A program made the translations under genes and the position numbers. A DNA stretch of 64,000 bases. Origin: Thereva unica. Taxonomy: Eukaryota > Arthropoda > Insecta > Diptera > Therevidae. Location of the stretch: the NCBI GenBank assembly GCA_949987705.1, contig OX465283.1:9218207-9282206 (forward strand), read 5' to 3'. Within the stretch, counting starts at the first letter, position 1. Every line of letters starts with the position of its first letter. The notes beneath the pieces are model-generated. The model was not told the DNA's origin. It did not search any database and was given only the letters and a program-made list of their open reading frames with translations. Positions 1 to 12,487 of the stretch are shown here, piece after piece.

Positions 1-1880
1 GGCCTTTATTTCTACGTTATCCACTGTCAAGGATGGTGAGGTGTTGATCTTTTTCTTTGAAATAAGACAGTACCTACTTGGTTTTGGAGGGGTTGAATTC
101 GACACGATTCTTTTTTCCCCACTCTATAATAAGTTCAATGTCGTTCTTAATGGAGTTGAACATTAGTTCACGATCATCAAGACAGGATCTGGCATGTGTC
201 TGTCTTGTATCGAAGCTGTACGAGTAACGTAAAGTACCGTCGTCAGCGAAGCTGAGAAGTGGGTTGGAGGGGATTGAAAGAAGGTCATTTATAAATATGA
301 GAAATAGGGCCGGTGATAAAATTGACCCCTGGGGGACCCCCGCAGAGATGGGGTGAGATTCAGATTTGACGCCATCCAAAACTACCTTAATTGAACGGCC
401 GGAGAGGAAACTCTCAACCCACTTATACAGAAGCGAGTCTATTCCAATAGCTTTGAGTTTAGCTAACAAGGCTGAGTGCCATACTCTATCAAAAGCCTTG
501 GAGATATCTAAAGCAACCAAACTAGATTCACCAGATCCATGCAAACTTCGGTTGAGGTGTTCTGTAAGGCAGACTAAAAGATCACCAGTGGATCTTTTTT
601 GTCGGAAGCCGTATTGTTTGTCGTTTATAAGTTGGTTGGATTCTAGGTATCCCATTAGCTTTTTGTTAATTATCGTCTCCATGGTTTTGGAGAGGATAGA
701 AGTGATTGCTATTGGGCGGTAGTTGGAGGGAAGGCTGGAGTTACCTTTTTTCGGTATTGGCTGCACATGAGCAAGTTTCCAAGAGTCTGGGTAAACTCCG
801 GAAGAGTATGATAGGGCAAAAAGTTTGCGCAGAGGTTTAGCCAAAGGTGAGGCGCATTGTTTTAAGACGATAGGGGGTATATTATCGGGTCCAGTGGATT
901 TGTTGACATCGAGCTCCTTGAGGCACCTGTACACCGCGCGAGTCCTGAAGAAAACCCTGTCCATTAAATGAGCGCTGTGCTCGAGGACCGGGGGTAGCGT
1001 ATCATTTTGGGGTAGAGAAGAATTTGAAGCAAACAGAGATGCTAATAAATCGGCCTTGGATTTTCTGTCTGTTATCACCTTTTCATCGTGGATGAATGAA
1101 GGAGTTGTGGAGGTGGTGAAATTCTTCTTGATGGAACTTACCAAGGACCAGAAGTTTTTGCTACCAGAGGTTGCATTAAGGAGTTTACTTCTCAACTTGC
1201 TGTCAAATGAATTTTTGACATTCCTGATGGTGACTTTACAGGAATTTCTTAGTTTTATATACTCTGCACGGAGCGATTCACTCGGGAAGCTCTTGTAGGC
1301 TCGAAAGGCGGCTTCTTTATTTCTGATTGCATTCATACACTCCTGATTAAACCATCTGTTGGGCCTAGGCTTCACAGATTTGGTAGAATGAGGAATAAAC
1401 AAATGCATTCCTGCCTGTATTATTCTAGTGATACGGATAGCGGCAGAGTTGACGTTTTTATTACGGAAACACTGGTTCCAGTCAGTAGATTGGAAAAAAT
1501 TAGTAAGCCCCAGCCAATTGGCCTTCCCATAATGCCATACAGTTCTTCTGACTGGTTTGGGAGGGGTGGGAAATTTGAATGGGAAGCTAGCGCTAACTAA
1601 GCAGTGGTCCGAATTGCCGAGAGGTGAATCAACTGTGACGGTATATCGTGCTGGATGAGAAGTAAGGAAAAGATCAAGGAGATATCTTCCTTGATCAGCA
1701 ACATCAGGGACTCTTGTGGGAAGATCCACAATTTGGTGCAAGTTATTGATGTCTGCAAAGAGCTCGACGTCCTTGCCAGAAACACTGGTGCCATTTGAGT
1801 AAGTCAGCCAGTTTACATTGCAATATGCAGAAAGGTCTATCACAGGTCCACGGGTACAAACTATTATGTGCGACCCTCTT
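1..1880 (-). mobile_element. LINE family A copy 1 (CR1/Jockey-like), 5'-truncated
   Basis: This is a minus-strand non-LTR retrotransposon copy whose 3' end runs off the left edge of the window. It holds the end of the endonuclease domain, the linker and most of the reverse transcriptase. In-frame sequence can be followed upstream to about 1890, where a stop is met, so most of the endonuclease is missing, as expected for incomplete reverse transcription. The RT matches the plus-strand copies at 15745 and 39012 closely, including the blocks around the SAGVPQGS and FADDGTLRYSY motifs. The clade is called CR1/Jockey-like from the motif pattern only. Confidence 0.9.
74..1843 (-). pseudogene. LINE ORF2 fragment: endonuclease C-terminus plus reverse transcriptase
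   Basis: The 589-residue open frame encodes part of the retrotransposon polyprotein that nicks target DNA and reverse-transcribes element RNA. The endonuclease ends with an SDHCLVS motif near residue 79. A charged linker follows, then the RT palm with LDISKAFDRVWH near residue 440, SAGVPQGSILSPALF near 495 and the catalytic FADD near 530. The frame stops at SKTK where the copy at 39012 continues K-Y-C-L; here four extra bases (ggta) follow AAGTA and shift the frame. The first codon is GTG inside the endonuclease, so it is not a true start. No function is expected. Confidence 0.9.
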
Positions 1881-2724
1881 TCTCGGAGTACAATTCAACT
1901 TGAGCATTTAACGTAAATAGACTAATGAAATTCAAGGAAATTCTGTAGAAAGTAACTGATGCAAGCATCACAACTTTCCCATTTCAATAAGAAACTTTGA
2001 GTAAACATTTCAAAAAAGGGACTGCCTTCGGTAGGATGCTAGTTTTGTGGTAGATGTTCTGAATGTGCGACTTTGTTGCTTTCGAATTGCAAAGAACTTT
2101 TGTTTTTAACTTCCTGCGAAGTTCAAAAAGTTCCAGATGTGCACACACGGAATACTTGCCTCTGGCCAAATGCACAGTAAAAGATTTTCGCTCATTTATC
2201 GACTCTCTCTGGGGATTCCTTCAATGCATCATTAAATTTAGGTATGCAACTATGATGTGGGGGCAGGAACTGCTAATAGATGTCTTTTGAGTCTTTTGTT
2301 GGAATTTTTCAAAGATTTCAAAGACACCGTGACCCTTGAAATGTCTGACATCAAAATATAGAACGAAATAAAGTAGAGAGAAAAGTTAAAGAATATTAAA
2401 TCCATGCAGCGATTTCGCTCCACCAATAGGTCGCACAAAAGCCTCCGAGCGGGAAATGGAATGCTGACATAGGCATCTTAGAGGACTCATAAAAAAGCTT
2501 ACAACGCTCTCCGTTCCCATGGCAATTCTATATATTTTTAAACATTGCATGTGATCAAAAGAGAGCCTTCCTTTTTGAATGCTCCTTTAAAAGCGTTTTA
2601 GAAGCATTACAAAAAAACTTTTTGATAAAGAATATTTATGTAGACCTCTGGATAAGGGAAAAAGCTCTGGTGTCAAAAAGCTATTTTTATTCAACTTTTG
2701 CAGTTGCCTCTTCCTTTCTAAACG
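1881..2724. other. No gene seen
   Basis: Only short, unrelated open frames occur on either strand. The stretch is AT-rich and matches none of the repeat families I recognise in the window. Confidence 0.5.
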
Positions 2725-2833
2725 CGAGTGTGGTTTTACCAAAGCGGTCCCCCAACTAAGTACCAGCCACGTTCAATGCTGGTTGACCTCCGTATCGAAC
2801 GAGAACAGGTGTGTTGAGAATGCTAACGTCACC
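2725..2833 (-). repeat. 5S-rRNA-like repeat, copy 1
   Basis: Read on the minus strand this resembles eukaryotic 5S rRNA: a GTCAACCAGC-like internal control region followed by GTACTTAGTTGGGGGACCGC, which is the conserved 3' half of 5S. It is diverged across its length and shares non-5S flanks with copies near 32.4 and 63.1 kb. It is therefore a dispersed 5S-derived element or displaced pseudogene rather than a working gene. Confidence 0.75.
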
Positions 2834-3034
2834 CTTTATGGTCACCAAGATGATCCCTTTTATTCATTCTATAAAACTTCTAAAACTGCAGTATTTGGGA
2901 GCATATTCGGCAGCGTTGAAAATAAGCTCCCTTTAGCACCAGTCACAATTTTCCCGCTGGGCTGGTTTCTTTGCTATGTAGTTTTGTTGCAAGCTTAGTT
3001 TGAATGATAGAAGAGGAATCCAATGGCGCTACAG

Positions 3035-3215
3035 TCAAAATCGAGCCTTGACCTCTTCTAGGGCATTTCTCCCAGTTTGACGGTTCCTTGCAGCAGTTCT
3101 CCAGTTCCGAAGGTTGAGCATTGTCCCATCGTCAGCCGTCACAGATTCCATCCATCCGTTTTGGAATACGATTATCGTCCATCCTGATTACGTGGCCTAT
3201 GCATCTCGTTGGGCC
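3035..3215 (-). mobile_element. RTE-like LINE 3' end fragment
   Basis: The minus strand encodes, with frame breaks, HVIRMDDNRIPKR and then LRNWRTAARNRQTGR followed by a stop. This is the typical carboxy-terminal tail of RTE-like reverse transcriptases (GHVxRMxxxRxPK ... W...A.DR..WR). It abuts a different LINE at 3218, so one element was probably inserted into or joined to the other. Confidence 0.7.
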
Positions 3216-3217
3216 TA

Positions 3218-3660
3218 TTATGCATCTGAGAACTTTTCTCTCAAATCTGTTGTCCTCTGTAGCCGCTCGTACTTGAGCTCCTTGTGCCGTCCTTTACACT
3301 TGTCACAGTCCGAATCCAAGTTAGATCGTTTGGCTTTATTGAAGGCCTTCCTACTTTCAGACTTTAGTTTGAGAAGCTTGCTATTCCACCAAGGAGATTT
3401 GGTTTTACCCGTATTTCCTAATGGGACAAGCTGCTTCCAATGCATTATTTAGGAAGTTGCTGAGACTCATTCGTAGGCTCATTTCCCCTGTAATTTTGGA
3501 GTAAAAGGTCGAAAAGTAGGTCACCTCTTACATTTGCATCTGAGCTGCCTCTAACCGAGTTGTGAGCATTTGCATCACATCTAATCATGAAGGTGGCTCC
3601 ATAATTAGCCGCTTCCTTTGCCGCGGATATCGTCTCGGACAAGAAAAGTCTTTAGGACCC
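3218..3660 (-). mobile_element. R1/Jockey-type LINE fragment: endonuclease end and linker
   Basis: Two overlapping minus-strand frames carry endonuclease residues MIRCDANAHNSVRGSSDANVRG (the CDANAHH.WGSS block of LINE endonucleases) at 3445-3642 and a linker beginning SPWWNSKLLKLKSESRKAFNKAK at 3218-3445. The frames meet at about 3445, which marks a frameshift. The pairing of this block with a WWN...L...R.AFNKAK linker is characteristic of I/R1/Jockey-like elements. It is a degraded copy. Confidence 0.75.
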
Positions 3661-3748
3661 AGGGTTGGTAGATGAGCACTCTGAGGAAGCTTAGGATCAG
3701 CTACTTCCGTTTCTGTGTTACCTTCAATGCCAGGCACAATGGGTTCAG

Positions 3749-4181
3749 CTACTTGTACAATTGTGTTCCCACAGTGCTAGGTAATTTGGGCTCAGAAACT
3801 TCCGTACCTGCATTACCAACAGTGCCCGACGGCCCACTATCTGCAGCCGCAAGGGGAGCAGTTGAAGCCACTTTACTCTGCTTGAGGGGCAAGATATCTT
3901 TTTTGAAATGCCTCAGAGTTATGGAAGAGAAACCGTAACTTATGACGCCACCCGATTTCGCCAAAGGTCCTAGCGACTCCTTGCTAATTACTGTGTAACC
4001 GCTTGGTCGTCGCCTTTCGGATCCTCCAGTTTCGTAATCTTCCACGATGACGTCTGTAACTGTCTGAGGCTTCTTCTACGTTTAGGCTCAGGTTGACTCG
4101 GTTCCTCAAGGGACCTCTGACGCTTTTGGTGTTGGGTTGCCAGTTTGCGATGTGTGCTCGCTGACAATCTGTGTCGCCCAC
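3749..4181 (-). pseudogene. Possible LINE ORF1 (gag-like) fragment
   Basis: Overlapping minus-strand frames (3749-4045 and 3984-4181) are rich in Arg, Lys, Ser and Pro, including NTKSVRGPLRNRVNLS and ETGGSERRRPSGYTVISK. This resembles the basic N-terminal region of LINE ORF1 proteins. It lies directly upstream, in element orientation, of the endonuclease fragment at 3445, which fits an ORF1-ORF2 order. No zinc knuckle is seen. The assignment rests on position and composition. Confidence 0.45.
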
Positions 4182-6985
4182 CTTATTGAAGCTTGTTTCT
4201 TGCCGCTGATTTCACCCTTGGCAACTCCCTCGAATCGAGCAAGTATCCTTAGGGCGCTGAGTTGCGGTAGGTACTTCACTTCTGATTGTGGAAGGTCCAG
4301 AGCCGCTTACCAGGATAATTCACTTATACACTCCGACCTTGTCCGGGAGACATACATCGGACGTAACCATTTGCCCTCTTTAACCACTGGCTGGCCACGC
4401 AGCCATCAGCACGGTAAACATCTTGGCTTAGAAGGGGTGAATTGGGAAGGGAGAAAAGAGGAAAAATAGAAAGAGGGGGGGGGGAGGATATATCTGGCTT
4501 TGCCTGGCCTCTTCGAAATTAACTTGTTCGACATAGGTGTCCTTAACGGTGATTCCCTGCTAACCACGGCCGACTTAGCCTAATGCTACTGCGAAGCACG
4601 CAAGCCCCACCAACTCGGCAAGGTGTAGATACCCGTTGAGGTCAGTTTTCGTAAAACCTCCTGCTAAACATGCCTTATGTAGCTTTTGCAGTCAGGAACT
4701 ACTTTTTCATGTGACAGTTCTGAGTTAAACCTTTGTATTGCTAATCCGTCAGGTAGTTCAGGTAGGTCAGATGGCGCAATGTTTCGTGGAAGGATTTGTT
4801 TAAAATATTGGTGAACGATAGGATAGGTAAAGGAGGACGTGATAAACCCTCTCGGTTGTTGTATTAGTTCGGAAATACTGACTGTGAAAGATTGTTCCGT
4901 AGTCGAGTTTTTATATTTAGGAACGATCTCCTAGTCTGTCGATTGCTCGAAAAGGCGAAGTTGTAGGCAGAGGGAATAATTTAATTGTGCTAATCTGCTC
5001 TTGCGAGTTTAAGATTACTCTGGAGACAGGAGAGCGTTTCTTATAACGGAACAAACGCACTGATAATGGTGATAAAATTTAGTCATCGGTGCTACATTCA
5101 TCCAGTGGCTCATAGGTTGATGGTGTATATATGATGTTAAAGGATGGATGAATGGAAGTTAGTATTACACCTTCTGCTGACATTTTTTTAGGTGGAATTT
5201 TATGCCCAGAATATCCCCAAGTGAAAGTGTTAATAATAATACAATTAAATAAACAGTTGACTAAATTTGTTTATTTATTTTAAATTCTCGTATTGCTTTC
5301 ATTAATTAATTTATTATTCCCAAAAACCACTAGTTTCGAACATGGATGAAAACTAGCAACCCCGTCCCTCCACAGCAACCTTTCCCATTAATCCCGATAG
5401 TTTTAACAACTTCCAAGCCCTTGCATTAGTTGTTGCGCTCCTAATCAGCAATTGTTGCAGCCGCTGCAGTAGCCCTGTTGTAATTACGCTTCCATTAAAT
5501 TTATGGCCACATTCGTTGTGTAAATAGCCCTCCGGTTATTTGCCGGGATAATTACGAGAATAGCAGGTATTTCAATTGAAACCTGCAGCGTGTACGCTTT
5601 GTATGTATGTATATAGGGACTCCCGCCCCGAATTCAATCACTCAAATCACAGCCCACAAAGCCTTCGGATTACATTAGGCCCTGGAAAGTAACACGCACT
5701 CCATTCCAATGGCAGGAAATTTCTACGGACATCACATTCATCATAAATCCTCCCCCCCCCCCAACGCAAGTTCCCCAAAAAACCGCCAATCCCACTCTCA
5801 CCAGCAAAAAAGTTCATAAGTCAAAGTCGGTTTGTTTCATTTTAATGGCGCGATCCTACCTGAGCCCCGCCGAAACTTTTCAATCCAGGATATTCAACAA
5901 AAAGGACCCTGAATTTGCATATAAATGAGATTTCCCATATGATTTGTGGGTGCGAGTTAATTCCGCCAGGATGCGCTGCGAAGACACCCAAGGGATCCTG
6001 AAGTTTCAAGGTTGATCCTTTTATAGTATTGCAATGAAAATTCTGATAGCAGAGTGAAAGACGAAGTAATGGATAGTGGGGTGGGGGAGCAGGATGGGGT
6101 TCGATAGTGCTCCCAACGCTTCTGGCAGGATATACGTGAACCTCCCCCCACCAGAACTTCATTATCCTTGCACTCACGTGAGTGCCAGCTACGAGCGATG
6201 GAAATTATTGAACTGTGTTGAAATTTTGCAAGGTTTACAGCCGTTCGATCAAGTGGAGGGGATGAAAAAATATGGATGCAGGTCGGGACTTTATAATGTT
6301 GCAATTTCTCTGATAAATCCATTAAATACTGCACTAAATTGATACGTAAACTTTACAGATTTATTGATATTCCGTTACTATAAATAAAATAACCAAACCA
6401 CGAGGATGACATCCCTCTTTGCACTTGACGGCATCTGGGTGGGGGTGGGGGGAGCAGCGGCCATTAAACATTGTTGGAATTACGGTAATGAAAACTTTTT
6501 ATCTGGGGCTTAAGGTTCGATATTAAAACGAAATAAATTTAACTTGGAAGCGCCGAGCAGAGATTATCGCCGCTTTCATAGAGCATGAGTGAAAAGGGTT
6601 TTATGTTTCGCATATTTTCATAGATCGTCAAATTTTATTAACAGACACTATTCCAGGTTTTCACTGTTATTTGGTTCGGGATTCGATTCGAGTTTATAAC
6701 CTACATTGAAGTCAAGTACTTTAATCCACTGGATATGACATAGGCTCTGAAAATACGGGAAAAAATACGGAGTTAAAAATATTGACTTGACTTGAAGAGA
6801 TCAGATGTAGGACGAGATCATTGATATTGAATTGAAATCAATCTTCATTCGGATATCTGAAATCTCATATCAAGCTGCTTTTAGGATAAACTTATCAAGG
6901 TCAGACCAGTTGCTGACCTAAAGGCAAATCCTGGAGAAAATCTGGATAAGGAATATAGATACATAACCAGATATTTTTCGACTTT
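4182..6985. other. No gene seen; possible LINE 5' leader and unique sequence
   Basis: The part to about 4680 may be the 5' leader of the minus-strand LINE. A run of ten G at about 4477 and a run of C at about 5750 interrupt it. From about 5400 the sequence looks unique. Several short open frames overlap each other on both strands (5842-6342), have no recognisable domain and are best explained by chance. Confidence 0.45.
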
Positions 6986-6989
6986 CAAC

Positions 6990-7150
6990 ATTCATATGAC
7001 TCTATGAACCGAGTGAAGCTGTTCAAGATCTTAACGGAACTAGGAGTCCACTTGAAGCTTGTACGACTGATCAAATACGCAACGAATAGCTCACTGGCGA
7101 AAGTAAGAATCAGTGCCGGCCCTATCCCAAGCTCAAGGTAGAGCAAGATA
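6990..7150 (+). mobile_element. RTE-like reverse transcriptase fragment
   Basis: The plus strand translates to a stretch beginning DSMNRVKLFKILTELGV and continuing KLVRLIKYATNSSLAKVRI. This matches the RT palm segment that follows the first catalytic aspartate block of RTE-like LINEs (YDSxxR..L...L...G.P.KLI.LI). No other RT domain is joined to it, so it is a short relic. Confidence 0.65.
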
Positions 7151-7205
7151 TCTTTCGACGCCCTTTGGTCGACGCTTTCACATCACATAAATTGTATTTC
7201 CTTTT
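7148..7205 (+). repeat. Block shared with the ends of two other LINE ORF1 copies
   Basis: This stretch contains TCTTTCGACGCCC, TTTGGTCGACGCTTTCA and ATAAATTGTATTTCC. Its reverse complement recurs at about 34905-34975 and, less one internal piece, at about 25100-25150. In all three places it lies just downstream of a copy of the same LINE ORF1 in element orientation, so it is probably part of that element. Confidence 0.6.
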
Positions 7206-7329
7206 GTCGAGTACTGCCGAGGCAGTCTTGGCGATGGAGGTTTATCTGGACAAGCGTTTTGCAAGCCGATCCCTAGCGAAAAGGATTGCTCCGCCAAGGA
7301 TTTAGGTACTGGTTAGGGTAAAGGTTAGT

Positions 7330-8090
7330 AATGTTGGGGTTAGAGAATGCTTCCCCTACTACCAGTCCACAAAATGCAATGGTCCCCATCCTGACACTTG
7401 AACAACTTACGTCATCCATTCGAGGTGCTGAGAAGACAGGAAAAGTTGGGCTGAGTATGGGCTTTTATGCCGCTCTGACCCTAAGCTGTGCCCTACTAAA
7501 CTTGTCCCTTCTGCTTCACCTCGTCAAAAGATCTTTTAGTCCACAGAGAACGACATTTCTGTGAATGGTGGGCGGTTGACTTTATGGAGTACTCTCCACT
7601 CCTGCATCCTAAGGTCCTGTTAAAGACCCCTATCCTTTTATTTAATGTCAATAGGGTCTTCTGTTATACGACCATTCTGACCCCTTTGGCAGAAGAGCGA
7701 CTTTTGAGCCGTTCTAGGCTTTATTGTTTGTGCGTCGGATTCCTTTTCTGAAGGCTTTCCAGCATGCTTTTCAAACCGTACGACTGGAGTCTTCATCCTT
7801 TTGCCGAGTTATTGTGGCCTGGGGAAGGTCGAGAGGATCTAACCCTCTTCTTATTAAGAACATCGACATTGGAAGAGTCAGCTTACAAAAATCGTCAAAA
7901 ATGTTTTCGGGTTGCACCACTGGTCTTCTCAAAGCGGCCTCTAAGGAAATCTTCTTCTAATGCTAAGGAAATCTTTTTCCCAGCCCGCTCACCCGCGGCT
8001 TGCTGACTTAGACTGCCCCCAATGAAGAGTGATCCCGAAAACTCCCCTTCACTGTGACTACATTCGGCACCCTGCTGCATGAAGTCAGAA
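7330..8090 (-). pseudogene. R1/LOA-like LINE ORF1 copy, internally deleted
   Basis: Minus-strand sequence aligns with the plus-strand copies near 24.1-25.0 and 33.7-34.7 kb. The amino end reads GAECSHSEGEFSGSLFIGGS (compare the related GKFSGFFF segment near 24.1 kb) and ends RFEKTSGATRKHF. Later blocks match the AEDPxDIM and LWTKRSFDE regions of the 34-kb copy. A central part present in the other copies, around the LVTVQG motif, is missing. ORF1 proteins of such elements bind element RNA. Many stops make this copy dead. Confidence 0.65.
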
Positions 8091-8329
8091 ATATCGAACT
8101 ATCCTTGTAGGTCGTCCGTTGAGACTATGGGAGCCCTAGATGTGTTGAAATGTGTTCCATCCTCAAGTGGTTTTTAATGGTATCTATATTTATCCGGACC
8201 GGTAGGTGCTGAGCTTGCAGTCTTATGGTTGCTCCCAGTCCAATGCATTCCGTCCCACCCCGAGACGCACTAATCTCAAAGCCCCAACAAGATCCCACCC
8301 AAACCCCACGACTCTTATCCAAGAAACTC

Positions 8330-8440
8330 CCTGCATAAAAGCCCACCCAATGCACACTACAGCAAAGCTCAACTAATTTCACACAGGTGGCGCCGAAGCT
8401 CTAAAGCCACCGGTTTGTGTCCTGGATAAAGCTCACACCC
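8330..8440 (+). repeat. Dispersed AAGCTC-rich repeat
   Basis: The block around AAAGCCCACCCAATGCACAC, followed by an AAAGCTCAACT segment, reappears in reverse complement at about 28845-28905. The following GGATAAAGCTCACAC segment recurs near 33655. The copies are diverged. No coding frame is associated. Confidence 0.55.
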
Positions 8441-10609
8441 GAGGCCATAACTGATGTCATCACTGGTCCAGTAACCCCTTCGCCTTACTACTAAATAATT
8501 AGGGTGCCCCCTTAGCGGTTTCAGATACATATATGGACATTCGCAGTCGCAGATCGTTTATTTAGTGCTAGTCTACGTAGACCGAAACTGGAGTGAAAAA
8601 GTACAGGTTTTCAAATAGACCAAGTTCGAATTTTAGTTATACAACCGAACGTAAATAAGTTTGCGAATCGTCAAATTAAAGCGACCTTATATGGAGGACT
8701 TACAAGTTAACCTATTTTTTATATAAATTAATGTTCCAATCCTCCAGCTTCTGAAGTGAGCTAGTTACAGTTTAAACTCCAAAAGTTTTCCTAAAGAGTG
8801 TTTTAGTGCATTTACAAGGAGCTTTAATTTCAGCGTAATCTTGATTGTTTTCTCAATTTTTTGGTCATGCAGAATGGGTTCAAAGCAGCAGAGCTCCAAA
8901 AAACCACTTAGCGGCTTTGCCAAATAGCCAATTATTAAACAGCAAAAAACTTATGGTTGCAGTTACTGAATTGAGTTTGTTTCCAAACTGGGAGAAAGTT
9001 AGCTGAGTGTAATGTACATAAGCCACTATCGAAGCCGAAATCAGCGAAAACTGTTGAACATCTAACGACCAACTTCTGGCTATGCAACAAGGTCAAAGCC
9101 CTGCACAGACGCTAACTGAGGAGATAATCGCATGCACCAAAAACACTTCAATAGAATGGAAATGGTGCAATTTGTTAACCAATGTTTTAGCAGTCTTCAA
9201 AAACCCCGTGTTGGGTGGAACAAACTCATAACGCCAAACGCGAGACTTTCCATTATCCTTTTCCACACCGAATTAATTACAGCCACTATCCACACGCTGC
9301 TGGTGCGGCCACAGCAGTACATTGTCGGCCTCTGTTAATAACACTTGTCGCGCTCTCTAATTCGCCGCAATAAATTAATACTCGTGTTTCGCCTTATTAA
9401 AATGTGTCGGGCTCAAAGCCGAGCAGCAAAAGTTAATGAAAAAGAGAGCAGCTCCTGGCAGAATCCTTACATCTTTCCGCTTGTGGGTTTTGGGGTAAAA
9501 GGACCTTGTTTTGTTAGAACCACGAGAAATTCCTGGAAGGGCTCAAAATTTAATCCACACACAACGAAATCGATGGAGTCGACAGTAAATAAAAAGGCTC
9601 TCGTCGAAGCGGCAGCGCTTAATTACTGCGGCATTTTATTGGCAGCATTAGCATAGATATCCTGGCAAGCGGGTAAGAGGTGGCACCCGTGGGCGGTCGT
9701 GCCGGGAATTACCTGTTTAGCTTTTCTTACCCTTATCGCAGCCCGAGAATGGAGAATGCCTCTTTGAGTACATCCCCCCGGTTTACATATTATAATCCCG
9801 CAGAGAGACGACCACCACACTTCGCTGCCTCGAGGGGAGGATCCTTACATATGGCCCCACGCTGGTGCTGTTGCTGCTGCTGCTATAACGACTGAAAGGA
9901 TGGTTTGAGGCTTGAAAGGATTAATTTAAGTAATCACAAAACCGACTTGACAGCGTACTGTGCCTCGCCTCCAGATATGCTTCTCGGATGCTTTCGAGAC
10001 CACATTCCACATTTCACTCGGCTCCATTATCCTTGATTCATAGAAATTCGAGCTCCAGGTTTGCTACACACAATTGCGGCTCCGCATGCGATCTTAATGG
10101 AATCTTGGCATTTTAAGTTGCAGTTTCCTGTTGCAGGGTCCTTACCCGTAATTTTGCTCACTAATGAAGTGTCGGGATAAATAAAAACGACTCCCCACGA
10201 CGATTTTCCACGAATTTGGGGCAGGGAGAATGGGGTAAGTGGATCGTCGGCTGTTGTTGATGGTTTGGACCGTTTCGACAAGGACGAACTTTTTATGAAT
10301 TAATAATCGTCGCTGAAATATTTGCAAAAACGGGGTGTTTCTAGGATAGAGCCTGAAACTGCAGTTTTAATATGCAAAACACCTGGGAAATTTTTAAATG
10401 CAATTTTGTAGTTGCAAATTCCAGGAGAAGTGAACTTTTCATAATCTAGAGCACAAAGCAAATAAATCAAATAAGACTCATATAGTCTATAGTTGGTCGT
10501 AAAGCTTTTTCCTCCCAAGCAAATTCTTACTTAGTGAAAGTGAAAAACTCTGAACCCAATTACTTTTTAGTCGTCCATGTCTTTCACATCATGGTGCAAA
10601 GTCAAGTAG
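8441..10609. other. No gene seen
   Basis: The sequence appears unique, with short open frames that overlap on opposite strands and show no domain. A short (GCT)n run sits near 9870. Several ATTA/TAAT motifs occur at 9240-9420. Regulatory or intronic content is possible but cannot be shown. Confidence 0.4.
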
Positions 10610-11715
10610 ATACCACAGCTCGAAAGGTAGGGGTAAGGTACATAAAATAGCTAAAGTAGAGTCTGGAGGATGCATGAGGAAAAGGCGATGCAGCCTCCGT
10701 TTGAAGCTTTTGATTTTGTACGAGTTCGGGAAAACCGGTTGTCAGCATATCGATGAAAGGAGGAGAGATGGATAACAGAGGGAAGATTATTGACATATAG
10801 CGAAAAGAGAAGAGGGCCAAGTATAGAACCTTGCGGAACTCCCAGAGGCACAGGTAGAAACGAGGATTCAACATTGCTATGACGAACACATTGGAGTCTA
10901 TTAGAGAGAAGAGGTAGAGCTGGCCAAGTTTGGAAAGCAGAAGAGAGCGAACCACAAAATCGAAAGCCTTAGAGAAATTCAGAAGAACCAGTATTGCAAT
11001 ATCATCCTTGTCGTTCGTATAGCGCAGATCACTTGTTACCTTTAATACAGCTGTTTCACAACTATGGGATCTACCAAAGCAGGATTGGAATTTAGAGGTG
11101 AGGTTATGAGATTCAAGATGTGGCAGTAATTGGGTATAAACAATTTTTTTAAAGCCTGTGGCAAGGAAGAGAAGAATGTGGGGTACACATTGATCATAAG
11201 AAGATAAAATAAAAGTGGTCAGGATATCGACTTTGGTGTCAACAGAGGTTGTGTTGTTGATAGCACGCCAGGGCATAGAAGATGCGACTTCAGAAAGCAG
11301 GTTAGAGTTAACATTACTATAATCACGATAAGAAAATGAGGAAGATGCGGTGGGGGAAAAAAGCAAAACGAGAGGAGAGGAATAGAATGTCATGATCAAG
11401 AAAGCTAGTAAGGGAGATTTGATTACATTTTAACCCTGCATCAATGGAAGTAGCAAGCAGAACATCAAGTGGAGACGGGTTTTGGCAGTTCAGAAAAGTT
11501 TAGAGTAAAGCATGTAAATCCAGAGATTCAAGAAAATGTCTGAGTGTGCTCGCGCTTGTATTAGCTTTCAACAGATCGACATTAAAGTCGCCAGCAGCAA
11601 TTATATTCTCATAGCGGCGAGAAAGGCTGGAGACAAGATTGTAAAATTTAGCAACGATGTCTGGATTGAATAAATTAGGAGGACAGTACACATTGATGAC
11701 AACATCCTCTTTCAG
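10610..11715 (-). mobile_element. Jockey/CR1-like LINE (second family), decayed
   Basis: On the minus strand, endonuclease sequence (YENIIAAGDFNVDLLKAN, 11500-11691) is followed by RT blocks: HLESHNLTSKFQSCF, RRSHSCET-like, IAILVLLNFSKAFD (10602-11399) and, in another frame, LGVPQGSILGPLLFSLYVNN and HRYADN (10651-10851). The catalytic YADD reads YADN. At least two frameshifts (near 10855 and 11340-11400) and a deletion between endonuclease and RT are evident. The protein motifs differ from family A. Confidence 0.85.
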
Positions 11716-12389
11716 TTGAAAAACAATGCTCTATTAGACCGGCAAGAATGTCTTCTTTTGCTTCGATGGCTTTGTAGCCCATTTGCGCTTCTTCCACCAA
11801 ATGTTCCTCTTTTTAACAGCTCGCCTCTAGTTACTTGCGTTCATACTTTGACCGTGGTTTACCAAACAGCCTTTTCCCATTCAGCGTCGATACAGGTGTA
11901 CGTTTCTTCATTCTGTGAAGGTTTGTTTATATGGTTTGCCGGTCTTGTTCCTATGACAACAGATACCAATGCCTCAATTCATATAAATCTTGTGTAAGAA
12001 TAAAGAGGGCGACTCTTCCTGAGAAACACCAGCAAATTTTGTTTAGTACTGCAACCGATGTCGCTGTATCTATTGAATCCTGTACTGACTGTTGTTTTCT
12101 TTGTTTTGCTCGTACTCATACGTGCTCGTAATCTTGGTTCCCGACTAGTATTTTGAGGGGTGCGGATGGGGCTCTATGAAACCAGCCCCACTTGAATTGC
12201 CCTATAGATTCTACAAGGGTCATCTAACGCCTTCCCCATAAGGAATGCCCAATATGATCCCCGTGAGGAAATATGATTGCTACACGACCCCGTGAGGAAA
12301 AAATGGCTGAAAGTTTTAGAATTTCGGCGTCCGGTATGTGAACAAGTATTGCGGCGGTGGCGAAAACTTAATGTTTTTGACCGAAAGCG
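11716..12389. other. No gene seen
   Basis: The plus-strand open frames at 11716-12131 overlap one another in different frames and show no recognisable domain. Part of this stretch could be the 5' portion of the LINE at 10610-11715, but I cannot establish that. Confidence 0.4.
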
Positions 12390-12487
12390 TCATTTTCCCA
12401 AGCGGTCACCCAACTGAATACTAATCATGCCTCTTGCTGCTTGACCTTCGCCATCGAGCGAGAACCGGTTAATTGAGTATGCTAAAT
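12390..12487 (-). repeat. 5S-rRNA-like repeat, copy 2
   Basis: The minus strand reads ACCGGTTCTCGCTCGATGG, a form of the 5S rRNA CGGTTCTCGTCCGATCA block. It continues through AAGCAGCAAG to a degenerate GGTGACCGCTTGGG 3' end. It is the most 5S-like of the copies in the front half. Divergence in the internal control region argues against an active gene. Confidence 0.75.

Noticed and set aside
366..1600. Plus-strand open frames within the first LINE copy
   Set aside because: They are antisense shadows of the minus-strand reverse transcriptase.
5842..6342. Overlapping frames on both strands
   Set aside because: Three frames overlap the same bases with no recognisable domain on any.
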